Positions 1-8,769 of a stretch of DNA of 64,000 nucleotides are shown piece by piece; position 1 is the stretch's first letter; each line of letters opens with the position of its first letter. Source of the DNA: Lunularia cruciata (Eukaryota > Streptophyta > Marchantiopsida > Lunulariales > Lunulariaceae). The stretch is taken from the NCBI GenBank assembly GCA_948567375.1, contig OX419760.1, positions 24,862,001 to 24,926,000 on the forward strand, written 5' to 3'. The position numbers were made by a program, and so were the translations under genes. The notes under the pieces are model-generated. The model had not been told where the DNA came from, did no database searches, and saw nothing but the letters and a program-made list of their open reading frames with translations.

Positions 1-331
1 AAGTGCACTTGGTTTCTGATATTCATCCCCCTCTTTTCCTCGGGCTTCACGGGATTTTCTTTCTACTCCCTTACATGGGCTTTTGATAAATCTGGAGCTG
101 GAAACGAAAAGTAATAATCAATTTGGTGATAAAGGTAGCACAGTAGTGGGACGATAGACGCGAGCAAAGCGGAAGCTTGCCCAGGGTTAAGATACATTCC
201 AGTGCCTGAGTTTCAGGAGAAGGTAAAATCTGGTACATTTGATCTAACTGATGTTTCCGTATCTCAATGGCATGCACATACGTTTTCTATCGACATGGAT
301 GTTTTATTACATTTTAGAACAACTTATTGCA

Positions 332-870
332 TTACATTTGTTGCACCAAGCTGCCATTTCTCAATCCCCTACTCATGCATTTCTCACATACCCACGCATA
401 CCCGCCGTCTTCTAGTGCATAATTTACTCCATACACTTTAAAAAGTTTAGAGTAATTGTTTAACAGTTCAGGAGCAAGATTCTCTTTCAATTTGTCCCAT
501 GCCCCACCCAAGTTGAGGTCATCCTTGCCTTGAATTGACTTCAGACTCTCATCTAGTGAGAAGCTGTCCACAGCAACACTCCTACATCTACAGGTGCGGT
601 CGTCTCAAGGTTAGCAATGTCTGGAATAGCTTGTCCTAATCCCAAACTCACCTGTAGTCCAGCCTTCAACAGATAGTACATCATTTTCACGGAAATTATG
701 CTGATGCATCACAAGCAGTCCATGTACTCTTTCTCCAGAGACAATTCCAAACCTTGTTGACCCTCAACAATGTGTGGTCTCCTTATGGATTCGCACATGA
801 GATGAAGGAGTACCGCTGTTGCAATTTGTACCGCTGCAGTGAGTTTCTTAAGAATACTCACATCATAAGT
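332..870 (-). pseudogene. C-terminal fragment of a Roco (LRR-ROC-COR) protein gene
   Basis: Read on the minus strand, about 860 to 590 encodes a segment containing LLHLMCESIRRPHIVEGQQ and then YYLLKAGLQVSLGLGQAIP. A one-base frame change near 580 leads to a second open stretch (571-332) ending YAWVCEKCMSRG and a stop at 332-334. I recognise this order (HLMCES, YYLLKAGL, LGLGQAIP, then LAPELLNNYSKLFKVY and the WVCE.CM motif) as the tail that follows the COR domain in early-land-plant Roco proteins; this is recalled family knowledge, not a search. One in-frame TGA lies just before YYLLKAGL, and the frame change is real unless the assembly is wrong, so this copy is broken. It has the same strand as the LRR-ROC-COR block at 19.4-22.6 kb, which lacks exactly this part, so it is probably the far end of the same gene. 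Confidence 0.6.
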
Positions 871-1962
871 AAAGTATGGTCGTAAAGTAAAGTACGGCCG
901 CCAACGACTGGATATATTTAATTACTTTATCCACTATCAATGTGAACTTCTTTAGAGAAGCGTTCTCTTCGTGATGAATGGTAATGATATTTCTCATGAA
1001 TGGTGATTATATTGCAACAACCACAGAAAACACAGAATTGAAGTATTTCGATACGATACTAAGAAAATATAGAAGAATGTAATCCATTATTATTTCATCT
1101 TTAATTTCCCAGGAAAACCCACACCCAAATGAGAGTAAAGTCACCAAGAAGGCACAATACGGAGAAGAAAGAACAAAACAAATATAGTCACACCAAATTA
1201 CTATCTTAAATCTTGAAAGTGAGGTGATAGTTCAAGGCATATCTTTCATTTAGAAGATGCTCCAAAGATCCTGCCTGACGTCCCCCCAAGTTACTAGTTA
1301 CTCTCATTGATCTGACACTCCAAAGACAGCTGTCACTCTCAAGAACAGGCTCTAACCTCCTTGTGGAGATCCATCTTACCCCTCATATTTGGATGGCATT
1401 CTCTTCATGTCAGTTAGCTTTGATGCAAGGGTACAAGTTTAGACAAGATGGTAGTAGAGTGGCACGTCAATACTACAAGACTCCTTGTCCCATCAAGGCA
1501 TTGACATTGAGATTCAAAAATCACCCAAGGATAAAAAATGCAATAGCATTTTCCATCATTGCAAACACAAACTACTACCATATCACTTGGACAAGAGATG
1601 CAATACATTATAAAGACCGGGGCTCTTTCCTTTATTTACCTGGTCAGAACTATACACTTAGCACATTGAATTGCTTGCTTATATAGCAAGGAGGATAATG
1701 AGTGACAAAATTTACCAACTAATATCTAACTCCTAACATCTATATCCGGTAGTAAGGCTTTAAAAACCACTACCCCACTACTTCCACTACCGCATTAAAG
1801 TCCACTACTCCACTAGGAAGGGGTGCCAGTTGCATCCATCACACTTTGCTCTACAGATTTGTGAGGTTCATGATCATTCATTACCTCATCAAGTCATTGT
1901 CTAAAATCTAATATTGTGAACTTGATATTCTCCCTAATCTGATTCACTTATCCCTAATCTGA
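871..1962. other. Intergenic stretch, no gene supported
   Basis: I see no recognisable protein, RNA gene or repeat here. The 107-codon plus-strand frame at 1363-1686 has no familiar motif and is overlapped by an open frame on the other strand. The stretch separates the Roco tail from the retroelement nest and may be decayed transposon sequence. Confidence 0.4.
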
Positions 1963-2635
1963 TTAAACTTTGCTATCTAATATAATGCAGAAATCAATAG
2001 CTACTTGTTCCAAAGCATCTATTGATAGAGGTTTCTGCAGCTTTGTTTGAAGGATTTGCATCTCCTTGATGTCTTCATGTAGAATTGACAATTCTAAAAT
2101 CCCTTGAGGATATGCATCATTGCTATGCAAAGTTGTCACAACTTCTTCTCCTTGGTTGATCCCTTCACTAATAGTTGTACTACAATGCCTCCCTCTTGTT
2201 GGCTTGGGGTGGCAACTTAGGTTGGTGGGTTGGCCACCGGACATGTGGTAGCAAGCTCTGCATAGATTTAGGTCAATTCCTCCTTCAATTGCACCATCTC
2301 CTTGGTCTCCTCCTCAATTTTGGTCTGTTGCTCCTGCAACATAAGACAGGTTGTCCACTAGTACTCCAAGAAAGAAGCTTTGTATGCCTCCTTGTGGTCT
2401 TGCAATTATTGACATTCTGCAATCTAGGCAGTTACCGTTGATTGAAGCTCAAATGCTTTGCCTCTGCCTCTACCTTGTTCTTGGCCAAAGATAAGTGTAG
2501 GAGTGTAAGTGCTTCATCCAACTCCTTGATCTTCACCTTATCAGACTCTTTGGTCTTTGTTTGAGTGAAGATTTTTCCCTTTAGTGCCTCAATCTCCTCA
2601 AGAAGTGCTAACTCCTTCTCTCCTTGCTAGTGGTC
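1963..2635 (-). pseudogene. Degenerate coiled-coil reading frame, probably retroelement-derived
   Basis: The minus strand carries a long frame interrupted by several single stop codons and at least one frame change. The recoverable residues are Glu/Lys/Leu-rich and heptad-like (for example ELALLEEIEALKGKIF and KIEEETKEMVQLKEEL), so a coiled-coil protein once existed. The last part (2244-1963) is open and ends LEQVAIDFCIILDSKV. I do not recognise the family. Its position next to a chromovirus fragment suggests a gag-like or accessory transposon protein, but a decayed host gene is not excluded. Confidence 0.35.
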
Positions 2636-2636
2636 C

Positions 2637-2942
2637 TTGTTCTTGAAATGTACTATCTTGGTGGTGGTGTTCTTAGATGATATCTTAATCTATAGCAAGA
2701 CAGAGGCAGAACACTTGAATCATGTGCGAGAAGTCCTAAGACGACTACGACAGTGGAAATTTTATTGCAAGAAGTCAAAGTGTGCTTTTTGGCAGAAGGA
2801 GGTTACCTTCTTGGGTCATAAGATCTCATCAGAGGGGATCAAGATGGAAGAAGAGAAGATCAAGGCCATTACTAATTGGCCTACCCCGAAGGATGCTAGA
2901 GAAGTACAAGCATTCAATGGATTGGCCAATTTTTACCGATAG
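2637..2942 (+). pseudogene. Reverse transcriptase, C-terminal part (truncated chromovirus)
   Basis: The frame opens with VVVFLDDILIYS, the catalytic two-aspartate box of gypsy RT, followed by the thumb/connection motifs KSKCAFWQKEVTFLGHKIS and VQAFNGLANFYR. RT copies element RNA to DNA. The first roughly 180 residues of the domain (fingers and palm start) are absent upstream, where sequence switches to unrelated minus-strand coding. The frame ends at a stop immediately after FYR, where intact relatives continue FYRRF into RNase H. Confidence 0.85.
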
Positions 2943-3470
2943 TTCACCCACTATTATGCTCACGTGGATGCACCATTGATTGACCTCTTGGGAAAGAACT
3001 CAAGCTTCCAGTGGACCACCAAGCATGAAGAAGCATTCCAGAAGTTAAAGCATATGGTGTCTTCAAGACCCATTCTTCAACCATATGATCCTCAACTACC
3101 TTGTGTGGTTGATTTTGATGCTTCTAACTTTGCAATTGGAGCTATGTTGCAACAAGAATTTCCAAATGGTCTACATCCTATTGCCTTTGTGTCTCGCCGA
3201 CTAAATATAGTTGAAAGAAATTACTCTACTCAAGATCAGGAACAACTTGCAATGGTATATGCCACCAAGGTATGGAGGCATTATCTCTTGGGGAAACAAG
3301 TGATCATGCTAACTGATCACAAGCCATTGTTGCAGACCTTACACTTGGAGCACATGAAGAGTCGACATCATCGATGGGAAGAGCAACTCCAATTTTTTAA
3401 CATCAAACTTGAGTACAAACCAGGTCGGTTCCATGTCATCCCTGATGCTCTATCACGACGACCTAATTAG
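2943..3470 (+). pseudogene. RNase H domain (truncated chromovirus)
   Basis: This continues pol after one stop codon. It shows the RNase H start VVDFDASNFAIGAMLQQ with its first catalytic Asp, then RNYSTQDQEQLAMVYA (Glu), LTDHKPLL (second Asp) and the closing PDALSRRP. The activity degrades the RNA strand of the RNA-DNA hybrid during reverse transcription. The motif residues look preserved; the inactivating change is the stop just upstream and those downstream. Confidence 0.85.
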
Positions 3471-4760
3471 AAGGCTCTTCCCCACATCACAGCGGCAATT
3501 ACAACGGTGTCCATTGACCCTAAGGTCCATAATGAGTTTCAATCAGCTCTACAACAAGATCCCTTCTTCCAAATGGTACACGGTCGTCTGAAAGCATGCG
3601 ACAAGGAGTACAACACCTTCTCCTTCAAGGAAGGCCTTTTATTCCATGCAGACCAAATCTATGTTCTAGCCAAAGGTCATCTTTGACTTGTGCGCCTTCA
3701 AGAAGCCCATGATTTACCAATAGTTGGTCACATGGGAGTGGACGAGACCTTAGGCACCCTCCAACGCCAATGGTGGTGGCCCAACATGATACAAGATGTT
3801 TGAGACTTTGTCCGATCATGTGAGAGTTGCCAACGTAACAAGGCCAGCAATCAGAAGCCGAGTGGACTTATTCAACCACTCGCCATTCCATCCGCTCACT
3901 GGGAGCATGTGAGCTTGGATCTCATCACATCCTTGCCAAAGACAAAACAAGGACACACCGCAATTGTGGTGTTTATGGATAAGCTTAGTAAGCAAATCCA
4001 CTTGGCACCAACCTGTGATATCATGGATGCTCCAACCTTAGCGCAAATCTACTTTGACAATGTCTTCAAGCATCATGGGATGCCACGTGTACTCATCTCT
4101 GATCGTGATCCTTGATTTATCAGGAAGTTTTGGCAAGCACTCTTCCAAATACTCGATACAAAGCTTGCTTTGTCCACGGCCTATCATCCTCAAACTGATG
4201 GACAAACCAAATGGGCAAATCGTACATTGGAGGATATGTTGCGGACCTTTATCAATGTCCACCATACCAACTAGGATGAATGTCTTGCAGTTGCAAAATT
4301 TGCCTACAACAATTCCAAACAAGCAAGCACCGGATTTTCTCCCTTCTTTCTCAATTTTGGCCAAGATCTGCTTGTTCCAGATTCTCTTCTTGCTCCCCCT
4401 CCCTCTCAGGTTCCTCATACTTCCACATTCTTGACCACTATATCCCAATCTCTCCAACAAGCCAAGTCTCACCTCCTTGTTGCTCAGAATCACCAAAAAC
4501 AATATGCGGACCACCATCGTCGTGATCTCACCTTTGAAGTTCGTGATAAAGTCATGCTATCCTCTAGTAACCTCCCTCTCCCACTTGATACCCAAGTTTG
4601 TAAACTTGCCCCTAATTGGATAGGACCCTTTGATATCACCCACATTGTCTCTTCTATTGTTTATCGACTTGCCTTGCCTTGCCACATGTGTATCCATCCT
4701 GCCTTTCATGTTTCCAAGTTGAAACCTTTTGTTCCTAACCCCTCTTCCTTTTCCTCTTGA
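3471..4760 (+). pseudogene. Integrase, zinc-binding, core and C-terminal domains (truncated chromovirus)
   Basis: An HHCC zinc-binding region is visible at about 3725-3850 (GHMGVDETL and later SCESCQRNKAS), interrupted by in-frame stops near 3685 and 3801. The core follows: SLDLITSLPKTKQG with the first catalytic Asp, VLISDRD with the second, then a stop at about 4114, and [18 protein letters not shown], where the usual catalytic Glu of the QTER box is Lys. The C-terminal part has KLAPNWIGPFDI and HPAFHVSKLKPF, the SH3-like end typical of chromovirus integrases. Loss of the catalytic Glu plus several stops makes this inactive. Confidence 0.8.
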
Positions 4761-4793
4761 GTCCAACCTCCCCCTCTTCTTGTCCCTATCAAT

Positions 4794-4990
4794 GATCATG
4801 AGGAGTACAAAGTTGATCGTATCCTTGCACGTTGCCATATTCAACGAGGCCGTCGCCAACATATGGAGTACAAGGTCCTTTGGAAAGTGTATCTCCTTCA
4901 TGATGCTACATAGGAACCTCTTTCTCACCTCCAAAATGCACAAACGGCCATCAAGGAATTCGAAGCTTCACTGGCAACGAGGACATCACC
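4794..4990 (+). pseudogene. Integrase-linked chromodomain (truncated chromovirus)
   Basis: In frame after integrase the sequence encodes EEYKVDRILARC, then HMEYKVLWKVYLLHDAT, a stop, and EPLSHLQNAQTAIKEFE. The spacing E-Y-x-V-x-x-I-L, then Y-x-V-x-W-K and the (W)EP turn is that of a chromodomain, which in chromoviruses guides integration to particular chromatin marks. The conserved Trp of the TWEP motif is replaced by the stop (TAG where TGG is expected). Confidence 0.75.
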
Positions 4991-5009
4991 AACTAGCGGC
5001 GGGGGAATA

Positions 5010-5421
5010 TGTAACAATATGGAATTTAGCGATGAAGTTTGTTGGGCTTACGAAGTAGAGAATAAGACAAAGTAGCCTAGAATATTCTAGAAGCATCTAA
5101 GAAGCTTCTTGGGAAGCTTCCCAACTAATTAACTTGCGCCCTAAGCAGGTAGCTTCTAGAAGGAAGCTTCTAACTAGCTTAGCATGCATGCCAAGTCGAC
5201 GGCTTCTAGAAGGAAGCTTCTTGAGAATCTCCCTAGTTAACTTGGCTTGCACTCCAAGAAAGTGGCTCAAGGAAGCTATTTGAGAAGCTTCAAGGGTCTT
5301 GTATGCTACTTATAAATACCAAAGCCGAATCTCATGCTAGGCATTTGGAGTTTTCCCTCATTCAAGTATCCCAATGTGAGTTTCCATTCTCCTATTTCTC
5401 TCCTCGGTTTTGGTTTTTTAC
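5010..5421 (+). repeat. 3' LTR of the truncated chromovirus
   Basis: Starts TGTAACAATATGGAATTTA right after a G-rich tract and ends in ...TTTTTTACA, giving the TG..CA ends. It holds several copies of an AAGCTTCTAGAAGGAAGCTTC-like short palindromic unit between 5090 and 5220 and a TATAAATACC box at about 5311. A related copy lies in inverted orientation at 17827-18335. The right boundary is set by the resumption of minus-strand RT coding and could be off by a few bases. Confidence 0.65.
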
Positions 5422-5752
5422 AGTTGTTGATGCTTTGGTGCAATCTTGATTTGGTTATATCCACTATAACCATCTCCAAAACTATACATCTCATGACCTG
5501 CAACCTCCTCCAATATCTCATCAATGAATGCGAAAGTATAATAGTCCTCCTTAGTAATAGCATTGAGCTTCTTGTAATCCACATATATCTAAAGCTTGCC
5601 ATTTTTTTTCTTCACAATCACAATTGGAGACACCCATTCTTAATTCTCCACCTCAAAGATAAATCTGGCTTCCTTGAGCTTATCAATCTACTCCTTCACA
5701 ACCAAAGATATTGGTGGACTAATGCAATGTTGTTTTGCATTGGGTGGGTTAG
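5422..5752 (-). pseudogene. Old gypsy element A: reverse transcriptase fragment left of the insertion
   Basis: On the minus strand the sequence encodes WVSPIVIVKKKNGKL, VDYKKLNAITKEDYYT, FIDEILEEVAGHEMYSFGDG and YSGYNQ, the fingers and palm of gypsy RT. It contains several stops. Reading right to left, its upstream half continues at 12366 on the far side of the 6.6-kb chromovirus insertion, where the frame ends TLEEHKIEVESHARLT; the two halves join at the duplicated 5-bp target GTTAG. To the left it is cut by the LTR ending at 5421. Confidence 0.8.
5748..5752 (+). other. Target-site duplication, left copy (GTTAG)
   Basis: GTTAG directly precedes the 5' LTR and is repeated immediately after the 3' LTR at 12366-12370. 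Five-base duplications are usual for Ty3/gypsy integration. Confidence 0.9.
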
Positions 5753-6496
5753 TGTAATACCAAGGGTTAGCCATATGATCTAGATGTGAAATTTGGTGTG
5801 GTAACATCTAGAATGATGTTATACATGATGGTCAAAATAGATCAAATAGAAGTATCACCAAAAGAGTACTTCTACAAATAGTGTAGAAACCAAAATAGAC
5901 TTGAGAACCTTAGAACCAATAGCTAGACATATGATTTAAAGGTGAGAATTGGTTTGGTAACATCAGGAAGGATGTTACACATGATGGACTAAACAGATCA
6001 GAAAGAGGTATCACCAAAAGAGGACTTCTACTAATAGAGTAGGAACCGAACTATGCCTGAAATCTTTGAAGGCAATTTCGGAGGCCTAAACGGATGAATT
6101 AGGCCTCGAAAATGTGCGGATCCTCCCCCCTCCCCAACAGAGGGAAGGCTGGCCTTCCCTCACCCTTGGTTTGTCTTGTCGAGAGCTTTCCAACGGTACC
6201 TTACTCATGTGATTATGAGATTCCTATAGGAAGATTCCCTAAAAGATCCCCTCTGGTCAAAGCTCGTTTGACCAACCAGATAGGACCTAGACCAGACAGG
6301 TCACCCATCCAAGTAAGTAATCCAAGGGTGGAGCTTGCTGACATGTCACCTATCTGTGTCCCTAATCCTATGGTGGAGCTTCCTTGGAGGAGATCCTCTT
6401 TGTCTATATAATAAAGAGAAGGTGCTCCCTTGGGGCATCGAATGTTTGAGTGTGCAATCTATGTTTTCTCTCTTCTCTTGTCCTCGGAGTATTACA
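5753..6496 (+). repeat. 5' LTR of the chromovirus
   Basis: Runs from TGTAATACCAAGGGTTAGCC to ...GAGTATTACA. Its first 320 bp are an imperfect internal tandem duplication with a period of about 156 bp (units start near CATATGATCTAGATG and CATATGATTTAAAGG). A TATA-like CTATATAATA lies at about 6404-6413, a plausible promoter for the element transcript. Confidence 0.95.
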
Positions 6497-6497
6497 A

Positions 6498-6509
6498 TGG
6501 TATCAGAAC
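6498..6509 (+). other. Primer-binding site, initiator-Met tRNA
   Basis: TGGTATCAGAAC starts one base after the LTR. TGGTATCAGAGC is the usual complement of the 3' end of plant initiator-methionine tRNA, so this primes minus-strand DNA synthesis; one base near the end differs. Confidence 0.9.
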
Positions 6510-7082
6510 AAGTGTTCTTGTCCAAGAGAGTGGATCACCTCTCTTGGAATAGCATGAACTACTGAAACTGAGTAATTTGAGGTGGAGAACATAGAGTAAT
6601 CGCTAGACTTAAGAAGGACTTTAGAGAGCGGATGGGATGGATGCGCCGGGGGGGACAATTTCACGCACCTAGCTTTCCATTCTCAAACCCATTCCACATC
6701 AAGGTTATGTACATCCAGCGTGAGCAGATGAGAGTATCGCTAGTTTATCACTTTGGTGCGGAATTCATGGACAGAGTGATGAACTCACCAAACCCGGTGA
6801 TTCTACCTGTGGTGATATATGACAGAGAGTGGGATTTGACGATCTACATTCTATTATGATAATATGGATATGAATGTCCCAAATCCTCTCCCTTTCAACA
6901 CTCAAGTAGAAATCCGTTATGTAGTGAGACCGAAATTGATGTTTAGAGATTTTGTGGTTAGGAATTTTGGTGAGGAGTATTATCAACGAGTGATAGCTTC
7001 TGAGGTCCCAATGGTAGTTCCGATAGTTTGTGCGCCCTCCAGAGTGATTATATTGACTCTGTATTGAAGTAAACGTTAGCAA
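6510..7082 (+). other. Leader between primer-binding site and gag
   Basis: This 570-bp leader has short plus-strand open stretches (6632-6859 and 6864-7067) that are preserved in part in the related copy at 35-38 kb (there with stops). I see no known domain. The encoded text looks protein-like (for example RDFVVRNFGEEYYQRVIAS), so an upstream gag-like or accessory reading frame is possible. Confidence 0.4.
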
Positions 7083-8189
7083 TTGGGTGTTGCAGGAACC
7101 ATGGATCCGCAATTGCAAGAGCTAGTGCAAGGAATGCAAGGGATGTTGAATGAATTTCGAGAGATTAAGATGACCATGGAGACATTGCAAAGTCAAGTGC
7201 AGATCCTCAGGAACGATCAAGCCATGCAAGAAGAAGAGCCGTCTCAAAACCCAATACCTGCGACTGAAGTACTTGGAGAGGCACCCGTGCCTACAAACCC
7301 TATCAACGATGAAGCCACATTGCTACTCCGGCTGAAGAAGACTTGCAACATTGAGCCTTACAAGGGGCAGCGTACGATGGGAGTAGTGGAGAATTGGATC
7401 TCGAGAATGAATCGATATTCTCGATTGTTCTCAACAGAGATCACAGAGCATGCTGCAGGCGTGTTTGCATGTGGGTACTTGACCGATAAAGCCCTCACAT
7501 GGTATGATGCTTGGGAACGATCCATGCTGGTAGAGAGAAGGGAGGTCACATGGACAGCAATGCAAGAAGGACTGCTCAAGAATTTCCAATCTGTGGATTC
7601 TGTGCAGATGGCTCGAACCCGACTATGGGGATTGAGATAGAAGAATAGCGTACAAGAGTATGTGGAGGCATTTCTGGATCTACAAGTCGCAATTACCAAC
7701 ATGAGTCCAGTAGAGGCTCTCGACAATTTCAAACGAGGGTTGAAAGAGCAGATTCGCCAAGAAGTCATGGTGCAAAACCCTCGCACGGTATTTGAAGCTA
7801 TTGCTTGTGCACAGAGAATAGCCGGAGCATTAGGTGGAGGTGAAGGAGTAGTTCCACCTCAACATTATCGAGCAGAAATGCCACACATGGGTGGACCAGT
7901 ACCGATGGAATTGGGCAACCTTCGATTCCGGGATCGAGGAGTACGGCCGCTTCAAGGAGAGCGGGGACGGGTAGAAGAACAAAGAGATGGAGTCCCACAA
8001 GGAGAAGGGACTTGAGGAGAACAACACGATTGTTACAATTGTGGCCGTATTGGGCACATATCTACCAATTGTCGCACTCGTTTCCCTAGAGGCCTTGGGC
8101 CTTCGTACAGGCAATCTTTGAACAACATGGAGAGGCACATTGAAGAGGAGGAGGTGGAAACCACTTCGGAAAACAAAGATCGCCAGTAA
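7083..8189 (+). pseudogene. gag (capsid and nucleocapsid) of the chromovirus
   Basis: The probable start is the ATG at 7101, giving MDPQLQELVQ, a heptad-rich N-terminus. A retrotransposon gag core follows (IEPYKGQRTMGVVENWISR, GYLTDKALTWYD, VEAFLDLQVAIT) and then a CCHC zinc knuckle CYNCGRIGHISTNC at about 8029-8070. The frame is constant from 7083 to TAA at 8187-8189 but is cut by TAG at 7638-7640, where relatives have Gln, and TGA at 8013-8015, where the other copy in this window has CGG. The TAG is shared with the copy at 38.6 kb. Gag forms the particle and binds element RNA. Confidence 0.85.
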
Positions 8190-8284
8190 ATGTACCTCGT
8201 GGCCTTACTAGCTCAATAAGGAAGTAGAGAAGCGAGGGAAGGAAGAAGAATAATGCACAAAGATCTTGAAAGGCAACCTCACAA

Positions 8285-8700
8285 TTGATTGTCATGAATG
8301 GAATTCTAGAAGGTAATCAAGTGAGAGTATTAATAGATCCGGGAGCAACAGAGAATTTCTTGTCTCGCTCTATTGCAATAAGCTTGAGAATGGATCTAGA
8401 GAGAGATGGAAGTGAAGAAGTAGAGTTACCAAATGGGCAAACAGAGAGGATTGAATCATTACCTAGACGGGTAACCCTCTATGTAGGAGAATATTAGGAA
8501 GCAATTGAGTGGCGAGTGATACAGTTAGCCTATTATGATGCAATTTTAGGCATGCCATGGATGGAGCAGTACAACCCAATGGTGGATTGGAGGAAGAAAG
8601 TAGTGAAAACCCACCAATGGTCAATCATTGGGGTTAAAGAAAATCACACAGGCAGAAACTGCCTCTATATGTTGTAGGGACGACAATTGTCTGTAAGACC
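8285..8700 (+). pseudogene. Aspartic protease region of the chromovirus
   Basis: The frame encodes NGILEGNQVRVLIDPGATENFLS, then after a TAG at about 8495 (Gln in the other copy) LAYYDAILGMPWMEQYNP and a second decayed stretch. Position, the hydrophobic-hydrophobic-D-x-G-A motif and the later ILG.PW motif identify the retropepsin. The catalytic triad Asp-Ser/Thr-Gly reads Asp-Pro-Gly here, and Asp-Leu-Gly in the copy near 39.28 kb, so the active-site Ser/Thr is missing in both. It would have processed the Gag-Pol polyprotein. Confidence 0.8.
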
Positions 8701-8769
8701 GATAGATGTTTTATGGGTCTAATAAAAGAAGTCTAGAGTGCACAACTTGCTGGACAAATTCCTGAGAAA

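Larger units (their letters stand above)
2637..5421 (+). mobile_element. 5'-truncated Ty3/gypsy chromovirus
   Basis: On the plus strand, in the order expected for Ty3/gypsy, lie the end of reverse transcriptase (2637-2942), RNase H (2964-3470), integrase (about 3690-4760), a chromodomain (about 4794-4990), a purine-rich tract at about 4996-5008 and a 3' LTR (5010-5421). The 5' LTR, gag, protease and the first half of RT are missing; the left edge abuts unrelated minus-strand sequence. The right edge lies directly against the minus-strand RT of an older gypsy element, so the element was probably inserted there. In-frame stops in integrase and the chromodomain show it is inactive. Confidence 0.85.

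Noticed and set aside
4038-4517. 159-codon minus-strand frame opposite the integrase
   Set aside because: It is the antisense shadow of the chromovirus integrase core and tail.
5306-5602. 98-codon minus-strand frame MASFRYMWITRSS
   Set aside because: Shadow frame; the real signal is gypsy RT in a neighbouring minus-strand frame.
6498-6509. tRNA-like TGGTATCAGA sequences near 6498, 34872 and 37450
   Set aside because: They are primer-binding sites complementary to a tRNA end, not tRNA genes; no cloverleaf surrounds them.
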